Source of the DNA: Theristus sp. LFF4_11
Lineage: Eukaryota; Nematoda; Chromadorea; Monhysterida; Xyalidae
Direction of reading: 5' to 3'
Length of the DNA stretch: 64,000 bases
Assembly: GCA_030248135.1 (NCBI GenBank)
Contig: JASANC010002175.1
Coordinates: 47,112-111,111, forward strand
Below are positions 43,551 through 60,572 of the stretch, one piece after another. Positions within the stretch are counted from its first letter, which is position 1. Every line of letters starts with the position of its first letter. A model generated the notes under the pieces. The model saw nothing but the letters and a program-made list of their open reading frames with translations, was not told the DNA's origin and did not search any database. The translations under genes and the position numbers were made by a program.

Positions 43551-44460
43551 TATGCACCTGCCCCGCATCCGCATTGCTCATTGCTCATGATCCACTGGCG
43601 CGCGTGCACACGCTCCGCCCTCAACAAAAACTCGTTTAAAACGCAGTTATTTTTGTTCTTGCTTCTTAAAAAGGCTTGGCTTAGGTTAGGATTAGGTTAG
43701 GAACAGGTTTCGCTTAAGCTTAGGCTTCGGTTTGGCTTTTAGGTTTAGGCCTGGCGCTTCTTTTTTAAAACGCACGCGCACGGGCATCGGCATGCTCATG
43801 CTCATGATCCACTAGCGCGCCTGCACACGCTCCGGCCCCAACAAAAACTTGTTCAAAACGCAATTGTTCTGACATCTACCTTCTTGAAAAGGCTTGGCTT
43901 AGGTTAGGATTAGGTTAGGAATTGGTTTGGCTTAGGATTAGGCTTTAGGATTAAGATTTGAAACAAGTCCGTTTTAGCAATGTCCGACAACGCGCGTGTT
44001 TTACCTGAAGCGGATTTTAGAAAAGAAGGGCAGCCAGGTTTAGGTCCGTTTTAGCAATGTCCGAGAACATCCAATGTTGGAGCGTGAGTTAACTGGAGCG
44101 TAATATCATAAAACGTGCCAACCAAATTTTTTAATTAAAAACTGAAAAATAAAAAATAAATTTAAAAAAATCGGTTTTTATACTTTTCGCGATCCCGTGT
44201 TTTCTCGCGCAAATTATATGGGGCTCCGCACTGAACATAAACTCGTTCAAAACGCAGTTATTTTCATTCTTGCTTTCTTAAAATGGCTTGGCTTAGGTTA
44301 GGATTAGGTTAGGAACAGGTTTTGCTTGAGATTAGGCTTAGGTTTGGTTTTTAGGTTTAAGTCCGTTTTAGCAATGTCCGAGAACATCCAATTGTGGAGC
44401 GTGAGTTAACTGGAGCGTAATATCATAAAACATGCCAACCGTTTTCTCGGTTGCCCTTCT
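43550..44460. repeat. TTAGG-like dispersed repeat units
   Basis: Three diverged units, each with GCTCATGATCCACT or a related word, AACAAAAACTCGTT, AAAACGCAGTTATTTT, then GGCTTAGGTTAGGATTAGG and further TTAGG-like words, and ending near GTCCGTTTTAGCAATGTCC. The same unit occurs at 770-1020. The TTAGG-like tract looks like degenerate telomeric repeat, but it is short and interrupted. Confidence 0.7.
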
Positions 44461-44544
44461 TTTCTAAAAAAACACCCCCGGTGGTGGGCATTTTTTTAAA
44501 AACCCACATTTTTCTTATTCTAATAATAAAATATTATCCCCCCT

Positions 44545-47500
44545 CGGTGAATATTAAAAAAACCATGGTGTATAAAAACACCATGAGATAACAAAACCAT
44601 GTGTATATTTTAACCACCAAAATCCTGGAAACTGAAAAGCTAAATAAACCATGGTGTAAAAAAACACCATGATTTTTTAAATGGCTGTATTCGACGTTTA
44701 AAGGCTGCCAGCAGTGAGATTTAGCACTAAAATAAAAAAACGGCATTGATTTATGATCGTCAACTCCAGAAAAGCGAATGACACTTCCTTTTTTTGTTTT
44801 TTTAAGAGCCATGTATATGGGCGTCGAAGGGCTGGTTAACTGTTTTTTCCTGCACGTGGTTTGGATGAAAAGTCAGAAAGCCGGCGACGGAGTTTGGCTT
44901 CCATTAGTTCCATCCATTTTCACGTGGAGAAATCGGTTGAGCGCAGCGCCGGCAGAGTCGCGTGTTCAAAAATTTTTTGCCGTTGATGCTGCGTGTGGAA
45001 ATAAACGCTGAACATTGAACATTTTTTTGAAAATAACTGAGCCGAAAAACTTTCTCAGATAGATATATTCGAAAAAATTTTTTGGGGGGGCGCCCCCCCC
45101 AGCCCCCCTCCCCTAGAACAACTATGTCGCCTAGATCACGATTTCCTTGGCCGATTTCGACGATCGATAGCTCAATCAACTCAGCAGAGCATCCGGAACA
45201 CGCTAATGTGTCGTTTATGATTAGTTTTTGTTTCATTCAACAATGGTTCGTGTGCAATAAAAAATATGAAAAAACACACAACACCAATTTATGGTGGTGT
45301 GTGATTTTTTCGATTTTCAGAAAACCGCCGAAACAAACCACAAACGACATATCACCGTGTTCCTGGTGCTCTGCTGAGTTGATTGAGCCATCGATCGCCG
45401 AAATCGGTCCAGCACAGCGCCGGCAGAGTCGCGTGACAGGTCGGCGCACAAGACACATGACGTGGAACGCACGTATTGCCAACATATAACGTCGCCCAGA
45501 TCACGATTTCCTCGGCCGATTTTGACGATCGACGGCTCAATCAACTCAGCAGAGCATCCGGAACACGATGATGTGTCGTTTGTGGTAAGTTTTTGTTTTA
45601 CTGAACATTGGTTGATGTGCAATAAAAATTTTGTGAAAAAACACAAAACACCAATTTATTGGGATTTGTGAGTTTTTTCGATTTTCAGAAAACCGCCGAA
45701 ACAAACCACAAACAACACATCATCGTGTTCCTGATGCTCTGCTGAGTTGATTGAGCCATCGATCGTCGAAATCGGTCGAGCACAGCGCCGGCAGAGTCGC
45801 GTGACAGGTCGGCGCACAAGACACATGACGTGAAACGCACGTATTGCCAACACATAACGTCGCCCAGATCACGATTTCCTCGGCCGATTTCGACGATCGA
45901 CGGCTCAATCAACTCAGCAGAGCATCCGGAACACGATGATGTGTCGTTTGTAGTAAGTTTTTGTTTTACTGAACATTGGTTGATGTGCAATAAAAATTTT
46001 GTGAAAAAACACAAAACACCAATTTATTGGGATTTGTGAGTTTTTCGATTTTCAGAAAACCGCCGAAACAAACCACAAACGACATATCACCGTGTTCCTG
46101 GTGCTCTGCTGAGTTGATTGAGCCATCGATCGCCGAAATCGGTCCAGCACAGCGCCGGCAGAGTCGCGTGACAGGTCGGCGCACAAGACACATGACGTGG
46201 AACGCACGTATTGCCAACATATAACGTCGCCCAGATTACGATTTCCTCGGCCGATTTCGACGATCGACGGCTCAATCAACTCAGCAGAGCACCCGGAACA
46301 CGATGATGTGTCGTTTATAGTTAGTTTTTGTTTCATTCAACAATGGTTCGTGTGCAATAAAAATTTTGTGAAAAAACACACAACACCAATTTATGGTGGT
46401 GTGTGATTTTTTCGATTTTCAGAAAACCGCCGAAACAAACCACAAACGACATATCACCGTGTTCCTGGTGCTCTGCTGAGTTGATTGAGCCGTCGATCGT
46501 CGAAATCGGCCGAGGAAATCGTGATCTGGGCGACGTTATGTGTTGGCAATATGTGTGTTTCACGTCATGTGTCTTGTGCGCCGACCTGTCACGCGACTCT
46601 GCCGGCGCTATGCTGGGCCGATTTCGACGATCGATAGCTCAACCAACTCAGCAAAGCATCCGGAACACGGTGATATGTTGTTTGTGGTTTGTTTCGGCGG
46701 TTTTCTAAAATTCGAAAAAATCACAAATCACAATAAATTGGTGTTTTGTGTTTTTTCACAAAATTTTTATTGCACATCAACCAATGTTCAGCTAAACAAA
46801 AACTTACCACAAACGACACATCATCGTGTTCCGGATGCTCTGCTGAGTTGATTGAGCCGTCGATCGTCGAAATCGGCCGAGGAAATCGTGATCTGGGCGA
46901 TGTTATGTGTTGGCAATACGTGCGTTGCACGTCATGTGTCTTGTGCGCCGACCTGTCACGCGACTCTGCCGGCGCTGTGCTCGACCGATTTCGACGATCG
47001 ATGGCTCAATCAACTCAGCAGAGCATCAGGAACACGATGATGTGTCGTTTGTGGTTTGTTTCGGCGGTTTTCTAAAAAATCGAAAAAATCACACACCACC
47101 ATAAATTGGTGTTGTGTGTTTTTTCATAAATTTTTTATTGCACACGAACCATTGTTGAATGAAACAAAAACTAACCATAAACGACACATCATCGTGTTCC
47201 GGGTGCTCTGCTGAGTTGATTGAGCCGTCGATCGTCGAAATCGGCCGAGGAAATCGTGATCTGGGCGACGTTATGTGTTGGCAATACGTGCGTTTCACGT
47301 CATGTGTCTTGTGCGCCGACCTGTCACGCGACTCTGCCGGCGCTGTGCTCGACCGATTTCGACGATCGATGGCTCAATCAACTCAGCAGAGCATCAGGAA
47401 CACGATGATGTGTCGTTTGTGGTTTGTTTCGGCGGTTTTCTAAAAAAATCGAAAAAATCACACACCACCATAAATTGGTGTTGTGTGTTTTTTCATAAAT

Positions 47501-48245
47501 TTTTTATTGCACACGAACCATTGTTGAATGAAACAAAAACTAACCATAAACGACATATCATCGTGTTCCGGGTGCTCTGCTGAGTTGATTGAGCCGTCGA
47601 TCGTCGAAATCGGCCGAGGAAATCGTGATCTGGGCGACGTTATGTGTTGGCAATACGTGCGTTTCACGTCATGTGTCTTGTGCGCCGACCTGTCACGCGA
47701 CTCTGCCGGCGCTGTGCTCGACCGATTTCGACGATCGATGGCTCAATCAACTCAGCAGAGCATCAGGAACACGATGAGGTGTCGTTTGTGGTTTGTTTCG
47801 GAGGTTTTCTAAAAAATCGAAAAAATCACACACCACCATAAATTGGTTTTGTGTGTTTTTTCATAAATTTTTCATTGCACACGAGACAATGTTGAATAAA
47901 ACAAAAACCAACCACAAATAACACATGGTCGTGTTTCGGATGCTCTGCTGAATTGATTAAGCCGTCGATCGTCGAAATCGGCTGAGGAAATCGTGATCTG
48001 GGCGACCTGACCAATTCAACGATGACAACCACATTCATTTGTGGTCATTTCAATTTGTTTTCATCAAATCTGATTCAATTTTCGCCCACATATGTCGTTT
48101 CCATGTGATTTTCAGTAGAATTAATAATTGTGGTGTTTTTATGTGCATGGTGTTTTTAGCATTTCCCATTTTGAAAAATACCATGGTGTTTTTATACACA
48201 TGGTTTTTATATCGCATGGTGTTTTTTTACACCATGGTGTTTTTT
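44545..48245. mobile_element. Giant palindromic element with ~367-bp unit array
   Basis: A nested inverted structure. Units of about 367 bp repeat in one orientation from about 45100 to 46500 (the word GATCACGATTTCC at about 45135, 45500, 45868, 46235 with one base change) and in the opposite orientation from about 46500 to 48010 (its complement at about 46512, 46879, 47247, 47616, 47984). Each unit is itself an inverted repeat, with arms such as CTCAATCAACTCAGCAGAGC and its reverse complement. The outer flanks (44560-44680 and 48130-48245) carry inverted clusters of ACCATGGTGTTTTT words. Open frames of 60-109 codons run through every unit on both strands, but no protein family is recognised. 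It resembles a foldback element or a satellite in a transposon. Confidence 0.8.
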
Positions 48246-48249
48246 TACG

Positions 48250-48613
48250 CAACCTACTAGACTCCCCCCCCACCCCCCTCCGCGAGAAAACACGGGATCG
48301 CACCCCCCCCCCTCACGGTGGTCAATCTCACCTCAATTTTTTCCAAAAATACCGTAATTTTTGCATTTTTCTTGACGTTTGTGTCTGTCCCTGCATAGAT
48401 TTTGTTGTTTCTGACCAAACAAGCAGCTTGTTTGCACAAAATATTCTGTATTTTACAAGAATTTCTGTGTTTTTCTAAGGCCAAAATTTTGCACCCCCCC
48501 CCCCCCCTCAGGAAAATTTGCTGCCCGTGCACCCCCCCTCACCGAGAAGGCACCTGTCCCCCCCCCCCCCCCCTCTAAAATTAGGCAAACACCCCCCCCC
48601 CCCCAAACCCCAG
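48250..48613. repeat. C-rich dispersed repeat (second copy)
   Basis: Close copy of 265-630, with C runs and the same unique words between them (for example the stretch at 48360-48480 matches 315-480). It contains the left target-site duplication of the hAT element at its end. Confidence 0.85.
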
Positions 48614-48621
48614 GTCCCGCT

Positions 48622-49336
48622 TAGGGTTGTTAAACAAAAATGATAATTTTTTTTAAAAAAAAAGTGATTAAAAAAAACAAAAATGCCGATTTAAAAAAAA
48701 AAAATTCGAAAATTTTTTCTCTAATATGCTCTGAAAACCTCAATTTTGGCAAAATTTTTCGAAAGTTCAACAAAAATTTTCTTTGATTATACCTTGTAAA
48801 ACCTTTAGCAGTCGATTTTGGGCCGTTTTACCGACTGATTTTAGGCTACGACAACATCTGCGATGAAGTTTTTGAGCGTCCCAAAGCTTGGCCTACCATT
48901 TCCGATGCAGATAAGGTGACGATTCGCCTCGCAGAGCGTCCGATTGTGCTCGCTGCTCCGTTTGCAAGCGCTACGTTGTCTGGTTGCTTGCTGCTTCGTG
49001 TCGTGTCGTCGCAACACCATCAGAAGAATTGATCGAATTTCAAGGCGGTATGTTTGTCTTCACTTCAGCATTAGTTTAGCTGGGGACAATTAGTGACGTT
49101 TTGGAGGTCAAAACACAAGAAGAGGCATGGTGACGGTTTGGAAAAGGGGTAATTGAGGTCACCAAAACAAAATCTGCAAAGTTCCGTCATATGGGAGTCA
49201 TTCGGGAGGCGCTTGCATATCATATGTGGTTCTTCGGACTCCCTGATTGATTTAGCACAACTTTGATTTTTGAAATTTAAAAAAAAAATTAAAAAAAAAA
49301 CAAAAATGACGATTTTTGTTTTTTTTAACAACCCTA
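48622..49336. mobile_element. Non-autonomous hAT-type element
   Basis: 715 bp with terminal inverted repeats TAGGGTTGTTAAA / TTTAACAACCCTA (the right copy shows a longer T run) and an 8-bp target duplication GTCCCGCT at 48614-48621 and 49337-49344. The same dispersed repeat without an insertion, GGTCCCGCTTTCGC, is seen near 625-640. TIR form and 8-bp duplication are typical of hAT elements. One internal stretch (about 48846-48930, YDNICDEVFERPKAWPTISD) is open and protein-like and could be a transposase remnant, but this was not matched to a family. Confidence 0.85.
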
Positions 49337-49382
49337 GTCCCGCTTTCGCTACTGCTTTGAAGACTTCACAAGCAGACTCAAA

Positions 49383-54406
<5,024 letters not shown>

Positions 54407-56694
54407 ATCGACGTCGACATAAAAACGAACAACAATTATCATGCTTCAACGAAAAAATTATCTGCCCTTCTCTTTCTGAACATTGACACTGTGCAAAGTT
54501 TTTTTGTAAATTTTTGTCACGTTGAAAAATATTTGAGAAATCTCACACCCAGTGGTTCTTTACGGGAAACAACCATAAAACGCACCTTTATAATTGTGGT
54601 CAAGTTCGAGATTGACTGAATTCACTTTGAGGTTGTGACGCTTTAGCAGTTGAGTAGTGGATGTTTTCTGTTTAACATATCATTGTGTTTTTTAAACAAT
54701 TTCCGGTGTTAAAAACAGTATTCATTTAGTATTTTTTGTTTTTGTTTCGTCTTTGGCTCTATGATCTACTATGAGTGTTGGAAAACCATTATTGCCGGTG
54801 GCTTTTTTAATTGGAGTTAAGCCATTGTAAACGTTTCGTTACCTTTTCAGTCTGTGATTTTGTGCGATTTTGATTTGTTCTGTTGTTTTTCTTGGGCTCG
54901 TGTACTATTCCGGCCCGCGAAATTCTGGCCCGAAGAATTCCGGCCCGCTCATTCCGGCCCGAAGAATTCCGGCCTGAAGAATTCCGGCCCGGAGAATTCC
55001 GGCCCGACGAATTTTCGCCAGCACGAACAATATTTAACCACGAAGTGATTTTTGGTAATCAAATATCGATTGCTAATAGGTAATTATTCACAACGTGAAT
55101 AAATAAATTCATATAGCTAGTTTGAAGCTTTGTTAGCCGTTCAGAATTATACCTGAGGTTTGTATTTTTGTTCCAGAAAGTTCAACCTAATGACTTGTGT
55201 TTCTGCACTAGTGCCTTCCTCGAAATTTGCTTTACACCCCCACCCACCAAATTTTGCCTAAAAAGAAATTTTTTGAAGCACTGAAAAAAGTCAAAAAAGT
55301 CACGTCTCAAATTTTGAAAATGCAAACCGGCCAGCAAGATCACGCAAATCAAATAATGCAGAAAGGATACCAAAAAGGACAAAACAGAGCATAAACAAAA
55401 ATCAGTAAATCTTTTTATTTATTATTTTGAAAAAGGTCCCTCTTTCCAAAAAAATCAATTAACAACATCAACTATTTTCGATTTTTTCCAAAAAAAATCA
55501 CTATTTCGATGCTTCGGCATCGTATCACTACTTTTGTACGATAAACGTTGAAACTTGAAACTTGAAACTAAAATCAATTTCCAGGCATCACTAAAAATAC
55601 ACTGTAACATGTGAACATCGATATTTGATTGCCAAAAAAACACTTCGTGGTTTAATATTGTTCGTGCCGGCGAAAATTTGTCGGGCCGGAATTCTCCGGG
55701 CCGGAATTGTACTCCCCCCTTTTTCTTGTGATAGAGAAATGTAAGAAGCGGAGATCGTAGTTGTTTTCTATCTGTATGCTGACATATTCCTCCGTTCGCC
55801 TGAAATTTGAAGATTTTCTATACATAAAAAGCTAACTAAAACGTTTATTTGAAGTAATTGTTGTTCTGCAGGCATTCTATTGAATCGAGCAGCAGTGATA
55901 TCTGAACTTTGTGATTGTTTGAAATTGATTCGATTTATTGACTCGATTTTGTTTCAACTTTGCTACGATATTTCTAATTTCAGTAGTCATTGTTTTCTTA
56001 CACCTAGCACCGCACACCTTTGGATTTCAAGATTTTTAGGCTTTCAGATTGCAGCCCGGAAGGAAAGACATGCAAACGCACGCAGTTTTAGTGGCATTCG
56101 AACACACTGCGCTTGCTGATTGGCAACCATAGCCAACAACTGCCAATCAGAGAGTCAAGCAATTTGAAATGAAATGTGTGTCTCACTTCACGTAAAGTTC
56201 TAGTCTGAAGCCGTTCCGCGTGTTCATGAGAAACATAGTAATGTTGCACAGTGTCAAACAGGCACACACACACGCTCACAAACCTCATTGTGTGCACGTA
56301 TAATCAACAAAGTGCATTGTCGTCAGACGAGAACTCCACTGCGTGAAGTAGTGGACAGGCATCTTTTTCTCAGCTTATTCACGCAAGACTCGGAAGTTTA
56401 TTGCTATGTTTGCGTCATGTTTTATGAATTACCAGCGCCCAATTGAATGAATGAGCAATTGTTTTTGATGTCATGAATAAAACGTGATGAACAACAATAT
56501 CACATGATACCTTATTCATGTATGACAATGAGCGACTCCCTAAACCGTTTTTTAAGTTTGCTATCTGAGGTCTCTAATTCCGATCAAGGGACCGTATTGT
56601 TGAAAGGTTCAGTATTTTATTGGAAAATGAAGTCACTCTATTCGAAATTGTTGTTTGCGTTTCATGTTCGTTTTATGCACTGATTCTGGCCACG
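54407..56694. other. Intergenic region between MEK and CYB5R4
   Basis: Contains the MITE at 54902-55712. The rest (54407-54900 and 55713-56694) holds no recognisable exon. The MEK 3' untranslated region is presumably in the first few hundred bases. A short hairpin around the word GATTGGCA occurs near 56117-56150. Confidence 0.45.
54902..55712. mobile_element. MITE with repeated CCGGCCCGAAGAATT ends
   Basis: About 810 bp with inverted ends starting GTAC. The left end has about seven tandem copies of a 13-15-bp unit (ATTCCGGCCCGAAGA), and the right end has two to three copies in inverse orientation. Inside these, longer inverted stretches match (CACGAACAATATTTAACCAC against GTGGTTTAATATTGTTCGTG). 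No coding capacity. Confidence 0.8.
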
Positions 56695-59600
56695 ATGTCC
56701 CGCAATTTGCTTGCGCCACCCGCTGGGCCTGCGAGTAGCCTGCAGGTGAATTACGAGGGGAAACCTGGTGAAAAAGCTCAGCTGGCCAGAAATTTTGTTG
56801 ATTTTCCAGCAGTTGACACGATAAACAATCGAAGAAAACCGCAAGTCTGTGAATACCAAACTTCAGGTGCCAAATGTTCCAGCGACCACTTCGAAATCCA
56901 CCGAAAAGGACAAGCCAGCAAAGAAGGTGCCGTTAAAGGCTGGCCGGAGTCTGATGGACTGGGTCTGTTGCATCTTTTTATGGTTTTTTCTCGTTGTTTC
57001 ACGAAGCGATACGTTGCAGTACTTGACAAGGTGGAAATGAAGCCGACAAAAGCTGGCCTCGAATGCAGCCTTGTTTACCGCATTTCGCAGGTGCGTCTGA
57101 CCCGTCAAGCGGATCGCGATCTCTCGGGCGTCGGCGGGAAACTGCAGACGGTCAGTGAGAAGACGATGAGCAAACACGCACAGCAGCAGGACGCGTGGAT
57201 CATACTGAACGGTGGGTGCGAGGCGCATGCACGCTTGTGCTTGTGGTGCACTTCACATGGCAGCGCCACCGAGCCGTTTGTTTAGTCCCACTGCTTTGTT
57301 TTTGTTTGTTTTCATTGCTAGTCTTGTTCATTGCCGACACCGTGTGAGGGTGTTGCATGGTTACGTCATTTGGTGATGGCCAGGCTGCACGTGAGTGGTA
57401 TTTGTTGACCACCTCGACAACAAAGACAACGCTTCACTTGGGCGCTGGTGCACCGTTGGTGTTCATTGCAGTGTTGCATTTCCTTGTTCAGGCGAAGTCT
57501 ACAACGTCACCGCGTACCTCGAGTTCCACCCGGGCGGCGTCGACGAGCTGATGCGTGCCGTCGGCACTGACGGCACGGCGCTGTTCAATCAGGTGGGTCG
57601 TGGTGAGTGCGAAACCTCGGAGAAGCACACTCAAGAAAACACATTCTTTGCAACAGTGATTTCAGTTCTGATCTGGTCTGTTGTTTGTGTGTGTTGTCCA
57701 ATTTGTGTCGGTCCGTTCTAGATTCACAACTGGGTGAACTACAAGTCAATGCTGAAGCCGTGTCTCGTCGGCAGATTTGCAGGCAGCTCACGAGCTTGTG
57801 AGTTCCACCTTCTTTGCTTTCTCAGTTTTCGCACATCAGAGTAATTGGATTATTATTTCGAAACGCGGGTTATTCACGAGCATAATTCTAAATTCATGAC
57901 AGTGCCAAAGCCGTTGCCTCCACCGAACGCTGTTGCTGATGCGGATGACGTCTGCAGTTTGCACGACGTTGCGATAAAGTGCGCTGGTGTCCGTTTTTGT
58001 CGTTTGTTAAACAATCAATCTCAGTTTATTTCCAAACTTTTCGATTCAAAACTTTAGATTATCCGAAGACTGGTCGCGTTGCAATGACGGTTGGATCAGA
58101 TTGCTGCTGTCATTGAGCAACAAAAGTGGGCTGTACGCTGATTGGCTGTGCGTCGAGGCGCATGGCCGCGATCGCCAACGAATCAGAGTGTTGTTGCGTG
58201 GTCCCGGTCACAATGCTGTGCAATTGTTATTCCGTGTGTTATCGCTTTGAAAAGTTTTTTTGTATCTTCGTTTTTTGCCATTTTCTAAAATTTTCATGAA
58301 CTTCAAATGTTGCAGCACTGCCCAAGCCGTTGGTAGCTAAAACACTTGAAGGTGAGCCAAACGGAGTGATACTTGTTGGTTTTCATTTTTTGTTCAATTC
58401 GGAAATCCGTTTTGAGAGTGAGAAAACATAAAAATAGTTATTAGAAAGTTGAACAATTTGAATTTCCAATTTGCCAGTTCACTGCAACCGCCAGGGTGGG
58501 CGGATTGAAATCGAGTTTCAGCAGCCTGCGCCGTGCGTTCGATTGAAGGGATATTTTGGCAACGAAGTGATCGTGACTCGGTTGACACGCACGTCGGGTA
58601 GGTTGAATTTATGGGGGGGGGGGGGGTGTGAGATACTGACCACGACTTCGAAACAAGACCTTACTGAATGAAATGTTCTAAGAGCCCGTGTTACCTGCGC
58701 ATACGGCACGGCACGTCAGGTTGCGTGTTTTAGCATACTATCATACCATTCATACAGACATGCACGCACGTCACTTCAGGTCAGGTCTCGTGTTATTGCA
58801 TACCGTATTACCTCTAATAAACCCCCATGGGGGTTTATTTCTTCAGCGACTTCTGGGGGTGGGGGTTTATTTTTGGGGGGGGGGGATTATTTTTGGGGGG
58901 GGGGGTGAGTTGGAAACCATGTTTAGGGGTGGGGGTTTGTTGAAAAATGGCAAAAATACCTTCCATGGCAGGAAGGAAGTCGCAGAAACTTCTACTTTTC
59001 ACAGAGATTTCCTTTTGTAACAGCCTTTTGTAATGAAATTACCACTAACTCATCCCTTTGGGGCCTTTGGTAGCACAATTTCACCAATGTCACTGCATTC
59101 AGCCACTGAATTCGCTAGGTATGTGTTTCAAACAGGTTTCTGATAAACCCCCATGGGGGTTTATTTTGGGGGGGGATTATTTGGAAACTTGTCGAGGGGG
59201 TGGGGGTTTATTTTTTTTGGGGGGGGGTTAATAGAGGTAATACGGTACTACCGTTCATACGTGACGTGCGTCTGCATAGGTCAGGTATAAACGAGCGTCT
59301 ACTATTGCCGCGAAACTGAACACTCGCCGACAGCGGCCAGCGCATGTCATGCGGTGTCGTTCGCCGTCCCTGATTGCAATAATGCAGCGACTGATTCAGT
59401 TTCCTAAGTTGTGTGTTGCATGCAACGGTGTCGTTTTGCGTGCATGTCAGCCGGCCACCACCGACGTGCGCACGTGCACCGCATACGCCCCGTGACGCCC
59501 AACGTGCTGCACGTGCAGCTGCGCTGGCCGCCCGATTGCGTGGTCGCCGTGCCCGTTGGCCATCACGTCCACATTCGCAATCGCATCAGTGAACGTTCGC

Positions 59601-60191
59601 CTGGTTTTTGTTGTTTCCATGTTTCAATTTTTTTCGTCGCCTTGTGTTCAATGAACTCCTTTTTTCCTTCAGGTCTCACTGTTAGCCGTCCATATACGCC
59701 GGTCTGCTCTGAGCTATGCAACAATCCGACTGCACCAAATGGTACAAATGCGAGCTTTTCGCGTGAGCTGAATTTCTTGATCAAAATCTACGCTGACGGC
59801 CAACTGTCACCATCGTTGGCGGCACTGGCGTCCGGTGAGAGAATGTTTTCAAAGTCAAGTTTCATACTTTGCACGTGACCCGCCGATTTGGTCGTACCAG
59901 CCTACCATTTTCGTTCAGTTTAGCTTCATCCCACTCAAGTACATGGACAAATGTGGACACAGTTTTGCAAAAAGTGAGCAAGCATTCACAATACAATGAC
60001 ATTGATTTTCACAATGGCAAGGCAAAGCTAAAATGATTCGCAGGTGACCCGATCGATATTGGAGACCCTGCTGGCGACTTCGACCTTCACATACTGGCCA
60101 ACGTGAGCGCATTGAGCCTGTTGGCTGCAGGCACCGGTATCACCCCAATGCTCAGAATTATTGACTGGGTGCTTGCGAGCCATGGGAAAAG
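56695..60191 (+). CDS. CYB5R4: Cytochrome b5 reductase 4 (NCB5OR), lacking NAD-domain exons
   Basis: Fused cytochrome b5 / CS domain / b5 reductase that passes electrons from NAD(P)H via FAD to haem; linked in mammals to ER redox and fatty-acid desaturation. Exons on this strand: 56695-56745, 56867-56962, 57091-57211, 57492-57592, 57722-57797, 57903-57986, 58069-58233, 58316-58351, 58478-58597, 59451-59588, 59673-59834 and 60044-60191 (about 432 residues). [12 protein letters not shown] is a family signature. b5 domain: EVYNV, EFHPGG (haem His about 102) and QIHNWVNY (His about 125). CS domain about 177-283. FAD part: [27 protein letters not shown]. After 60191 (phase 2 donor) the expected NAD-binding exons are absent; the sequence switches at 60411 to unrelated DNA. 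The missing exons are at 62815-62085 on the other strand. The acceptor at 58069 is inferred from frame. Confidence 0.92.
58801..59248. mobile_element. MITE with TACCGTATTACC ends (copy 2)
   Basis: About 445 bp in the intron between CYB5R4 exons 9 and 10, very similar to the copy at 2384-2826, with both subterminal CCCCCATGGGGG palindromes present in this copy too. Its right end (GGTAATACGGTA, 59236-59247) is also the outer end of the large inverted repeat within this window. Confidence 0.85.
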
Positions 60192-60410
60192 GTGGGCAAT
60201 TGTGGCGTTTGAATCTGACGTGCTGATTGGCTGCATCGAGCTGCTTGGGGTCATTAAAAGCAGGCGGTCACCTGATTGCTAGTGTGCGTTCGCATTGGTG
60301 ACTGAAGTTAACTTTCGTACAGTGTGAAGTTTGGCTTTGTGAACATGTAAACACTGATGCACAGCAACGAGTCAGCGAACAGCCTTCACGTCAGCATGCA
60401 ATGCAGTTTG
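59235..60410 (+). repeat. Left arm of large inverted repeat
   Basis: About 1176 bp nearly identical, in reverse complement, to 62825-64000. It contains CYB5R4 exons 10-12 and the introns between them. The inner junction is after GCAATGCAGTTTG; from there the two sides differ completely. Only a handful of substitutions and one or two single-base indels separate the arms, for example the codons for NGT against IST near 59743. Confidence 0.95.
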
Positions 60411-60572
60411 TTCGATGGGCACGTATTGCGGGCACGGTCGCTGCTGCATGTCAGTCGTGTTTTGTTGCTTTTTGAATTTGTAGCTGGTCGAACTGGTTCC
60501 AGAAACTCGGTACCAAAACCAAACTATCGAAGTTCGAGCTGGCAACCAAGGATAAAAGGCTGAGCATCCCAT

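Noticed and set aside
45082..48038. Family of repeated 60-109-codon Cys-containing open frames on both strands
   Set aside because: They follow the 367-bp palindromic repeat unit exactly, occur in several frames and both strands, have no recognisable domain and no splice partners. Listed under the repeat instead of as genes.
59915..59990. Additional CYB5R4 exon ([16 protein letters not shown])
   Set aside because: An acceptor-like TTCAG and a GTGAGC donor are present, but the phase from the previous exon creates a stop, and the family sequence is already continuous from 59834 to 60044.
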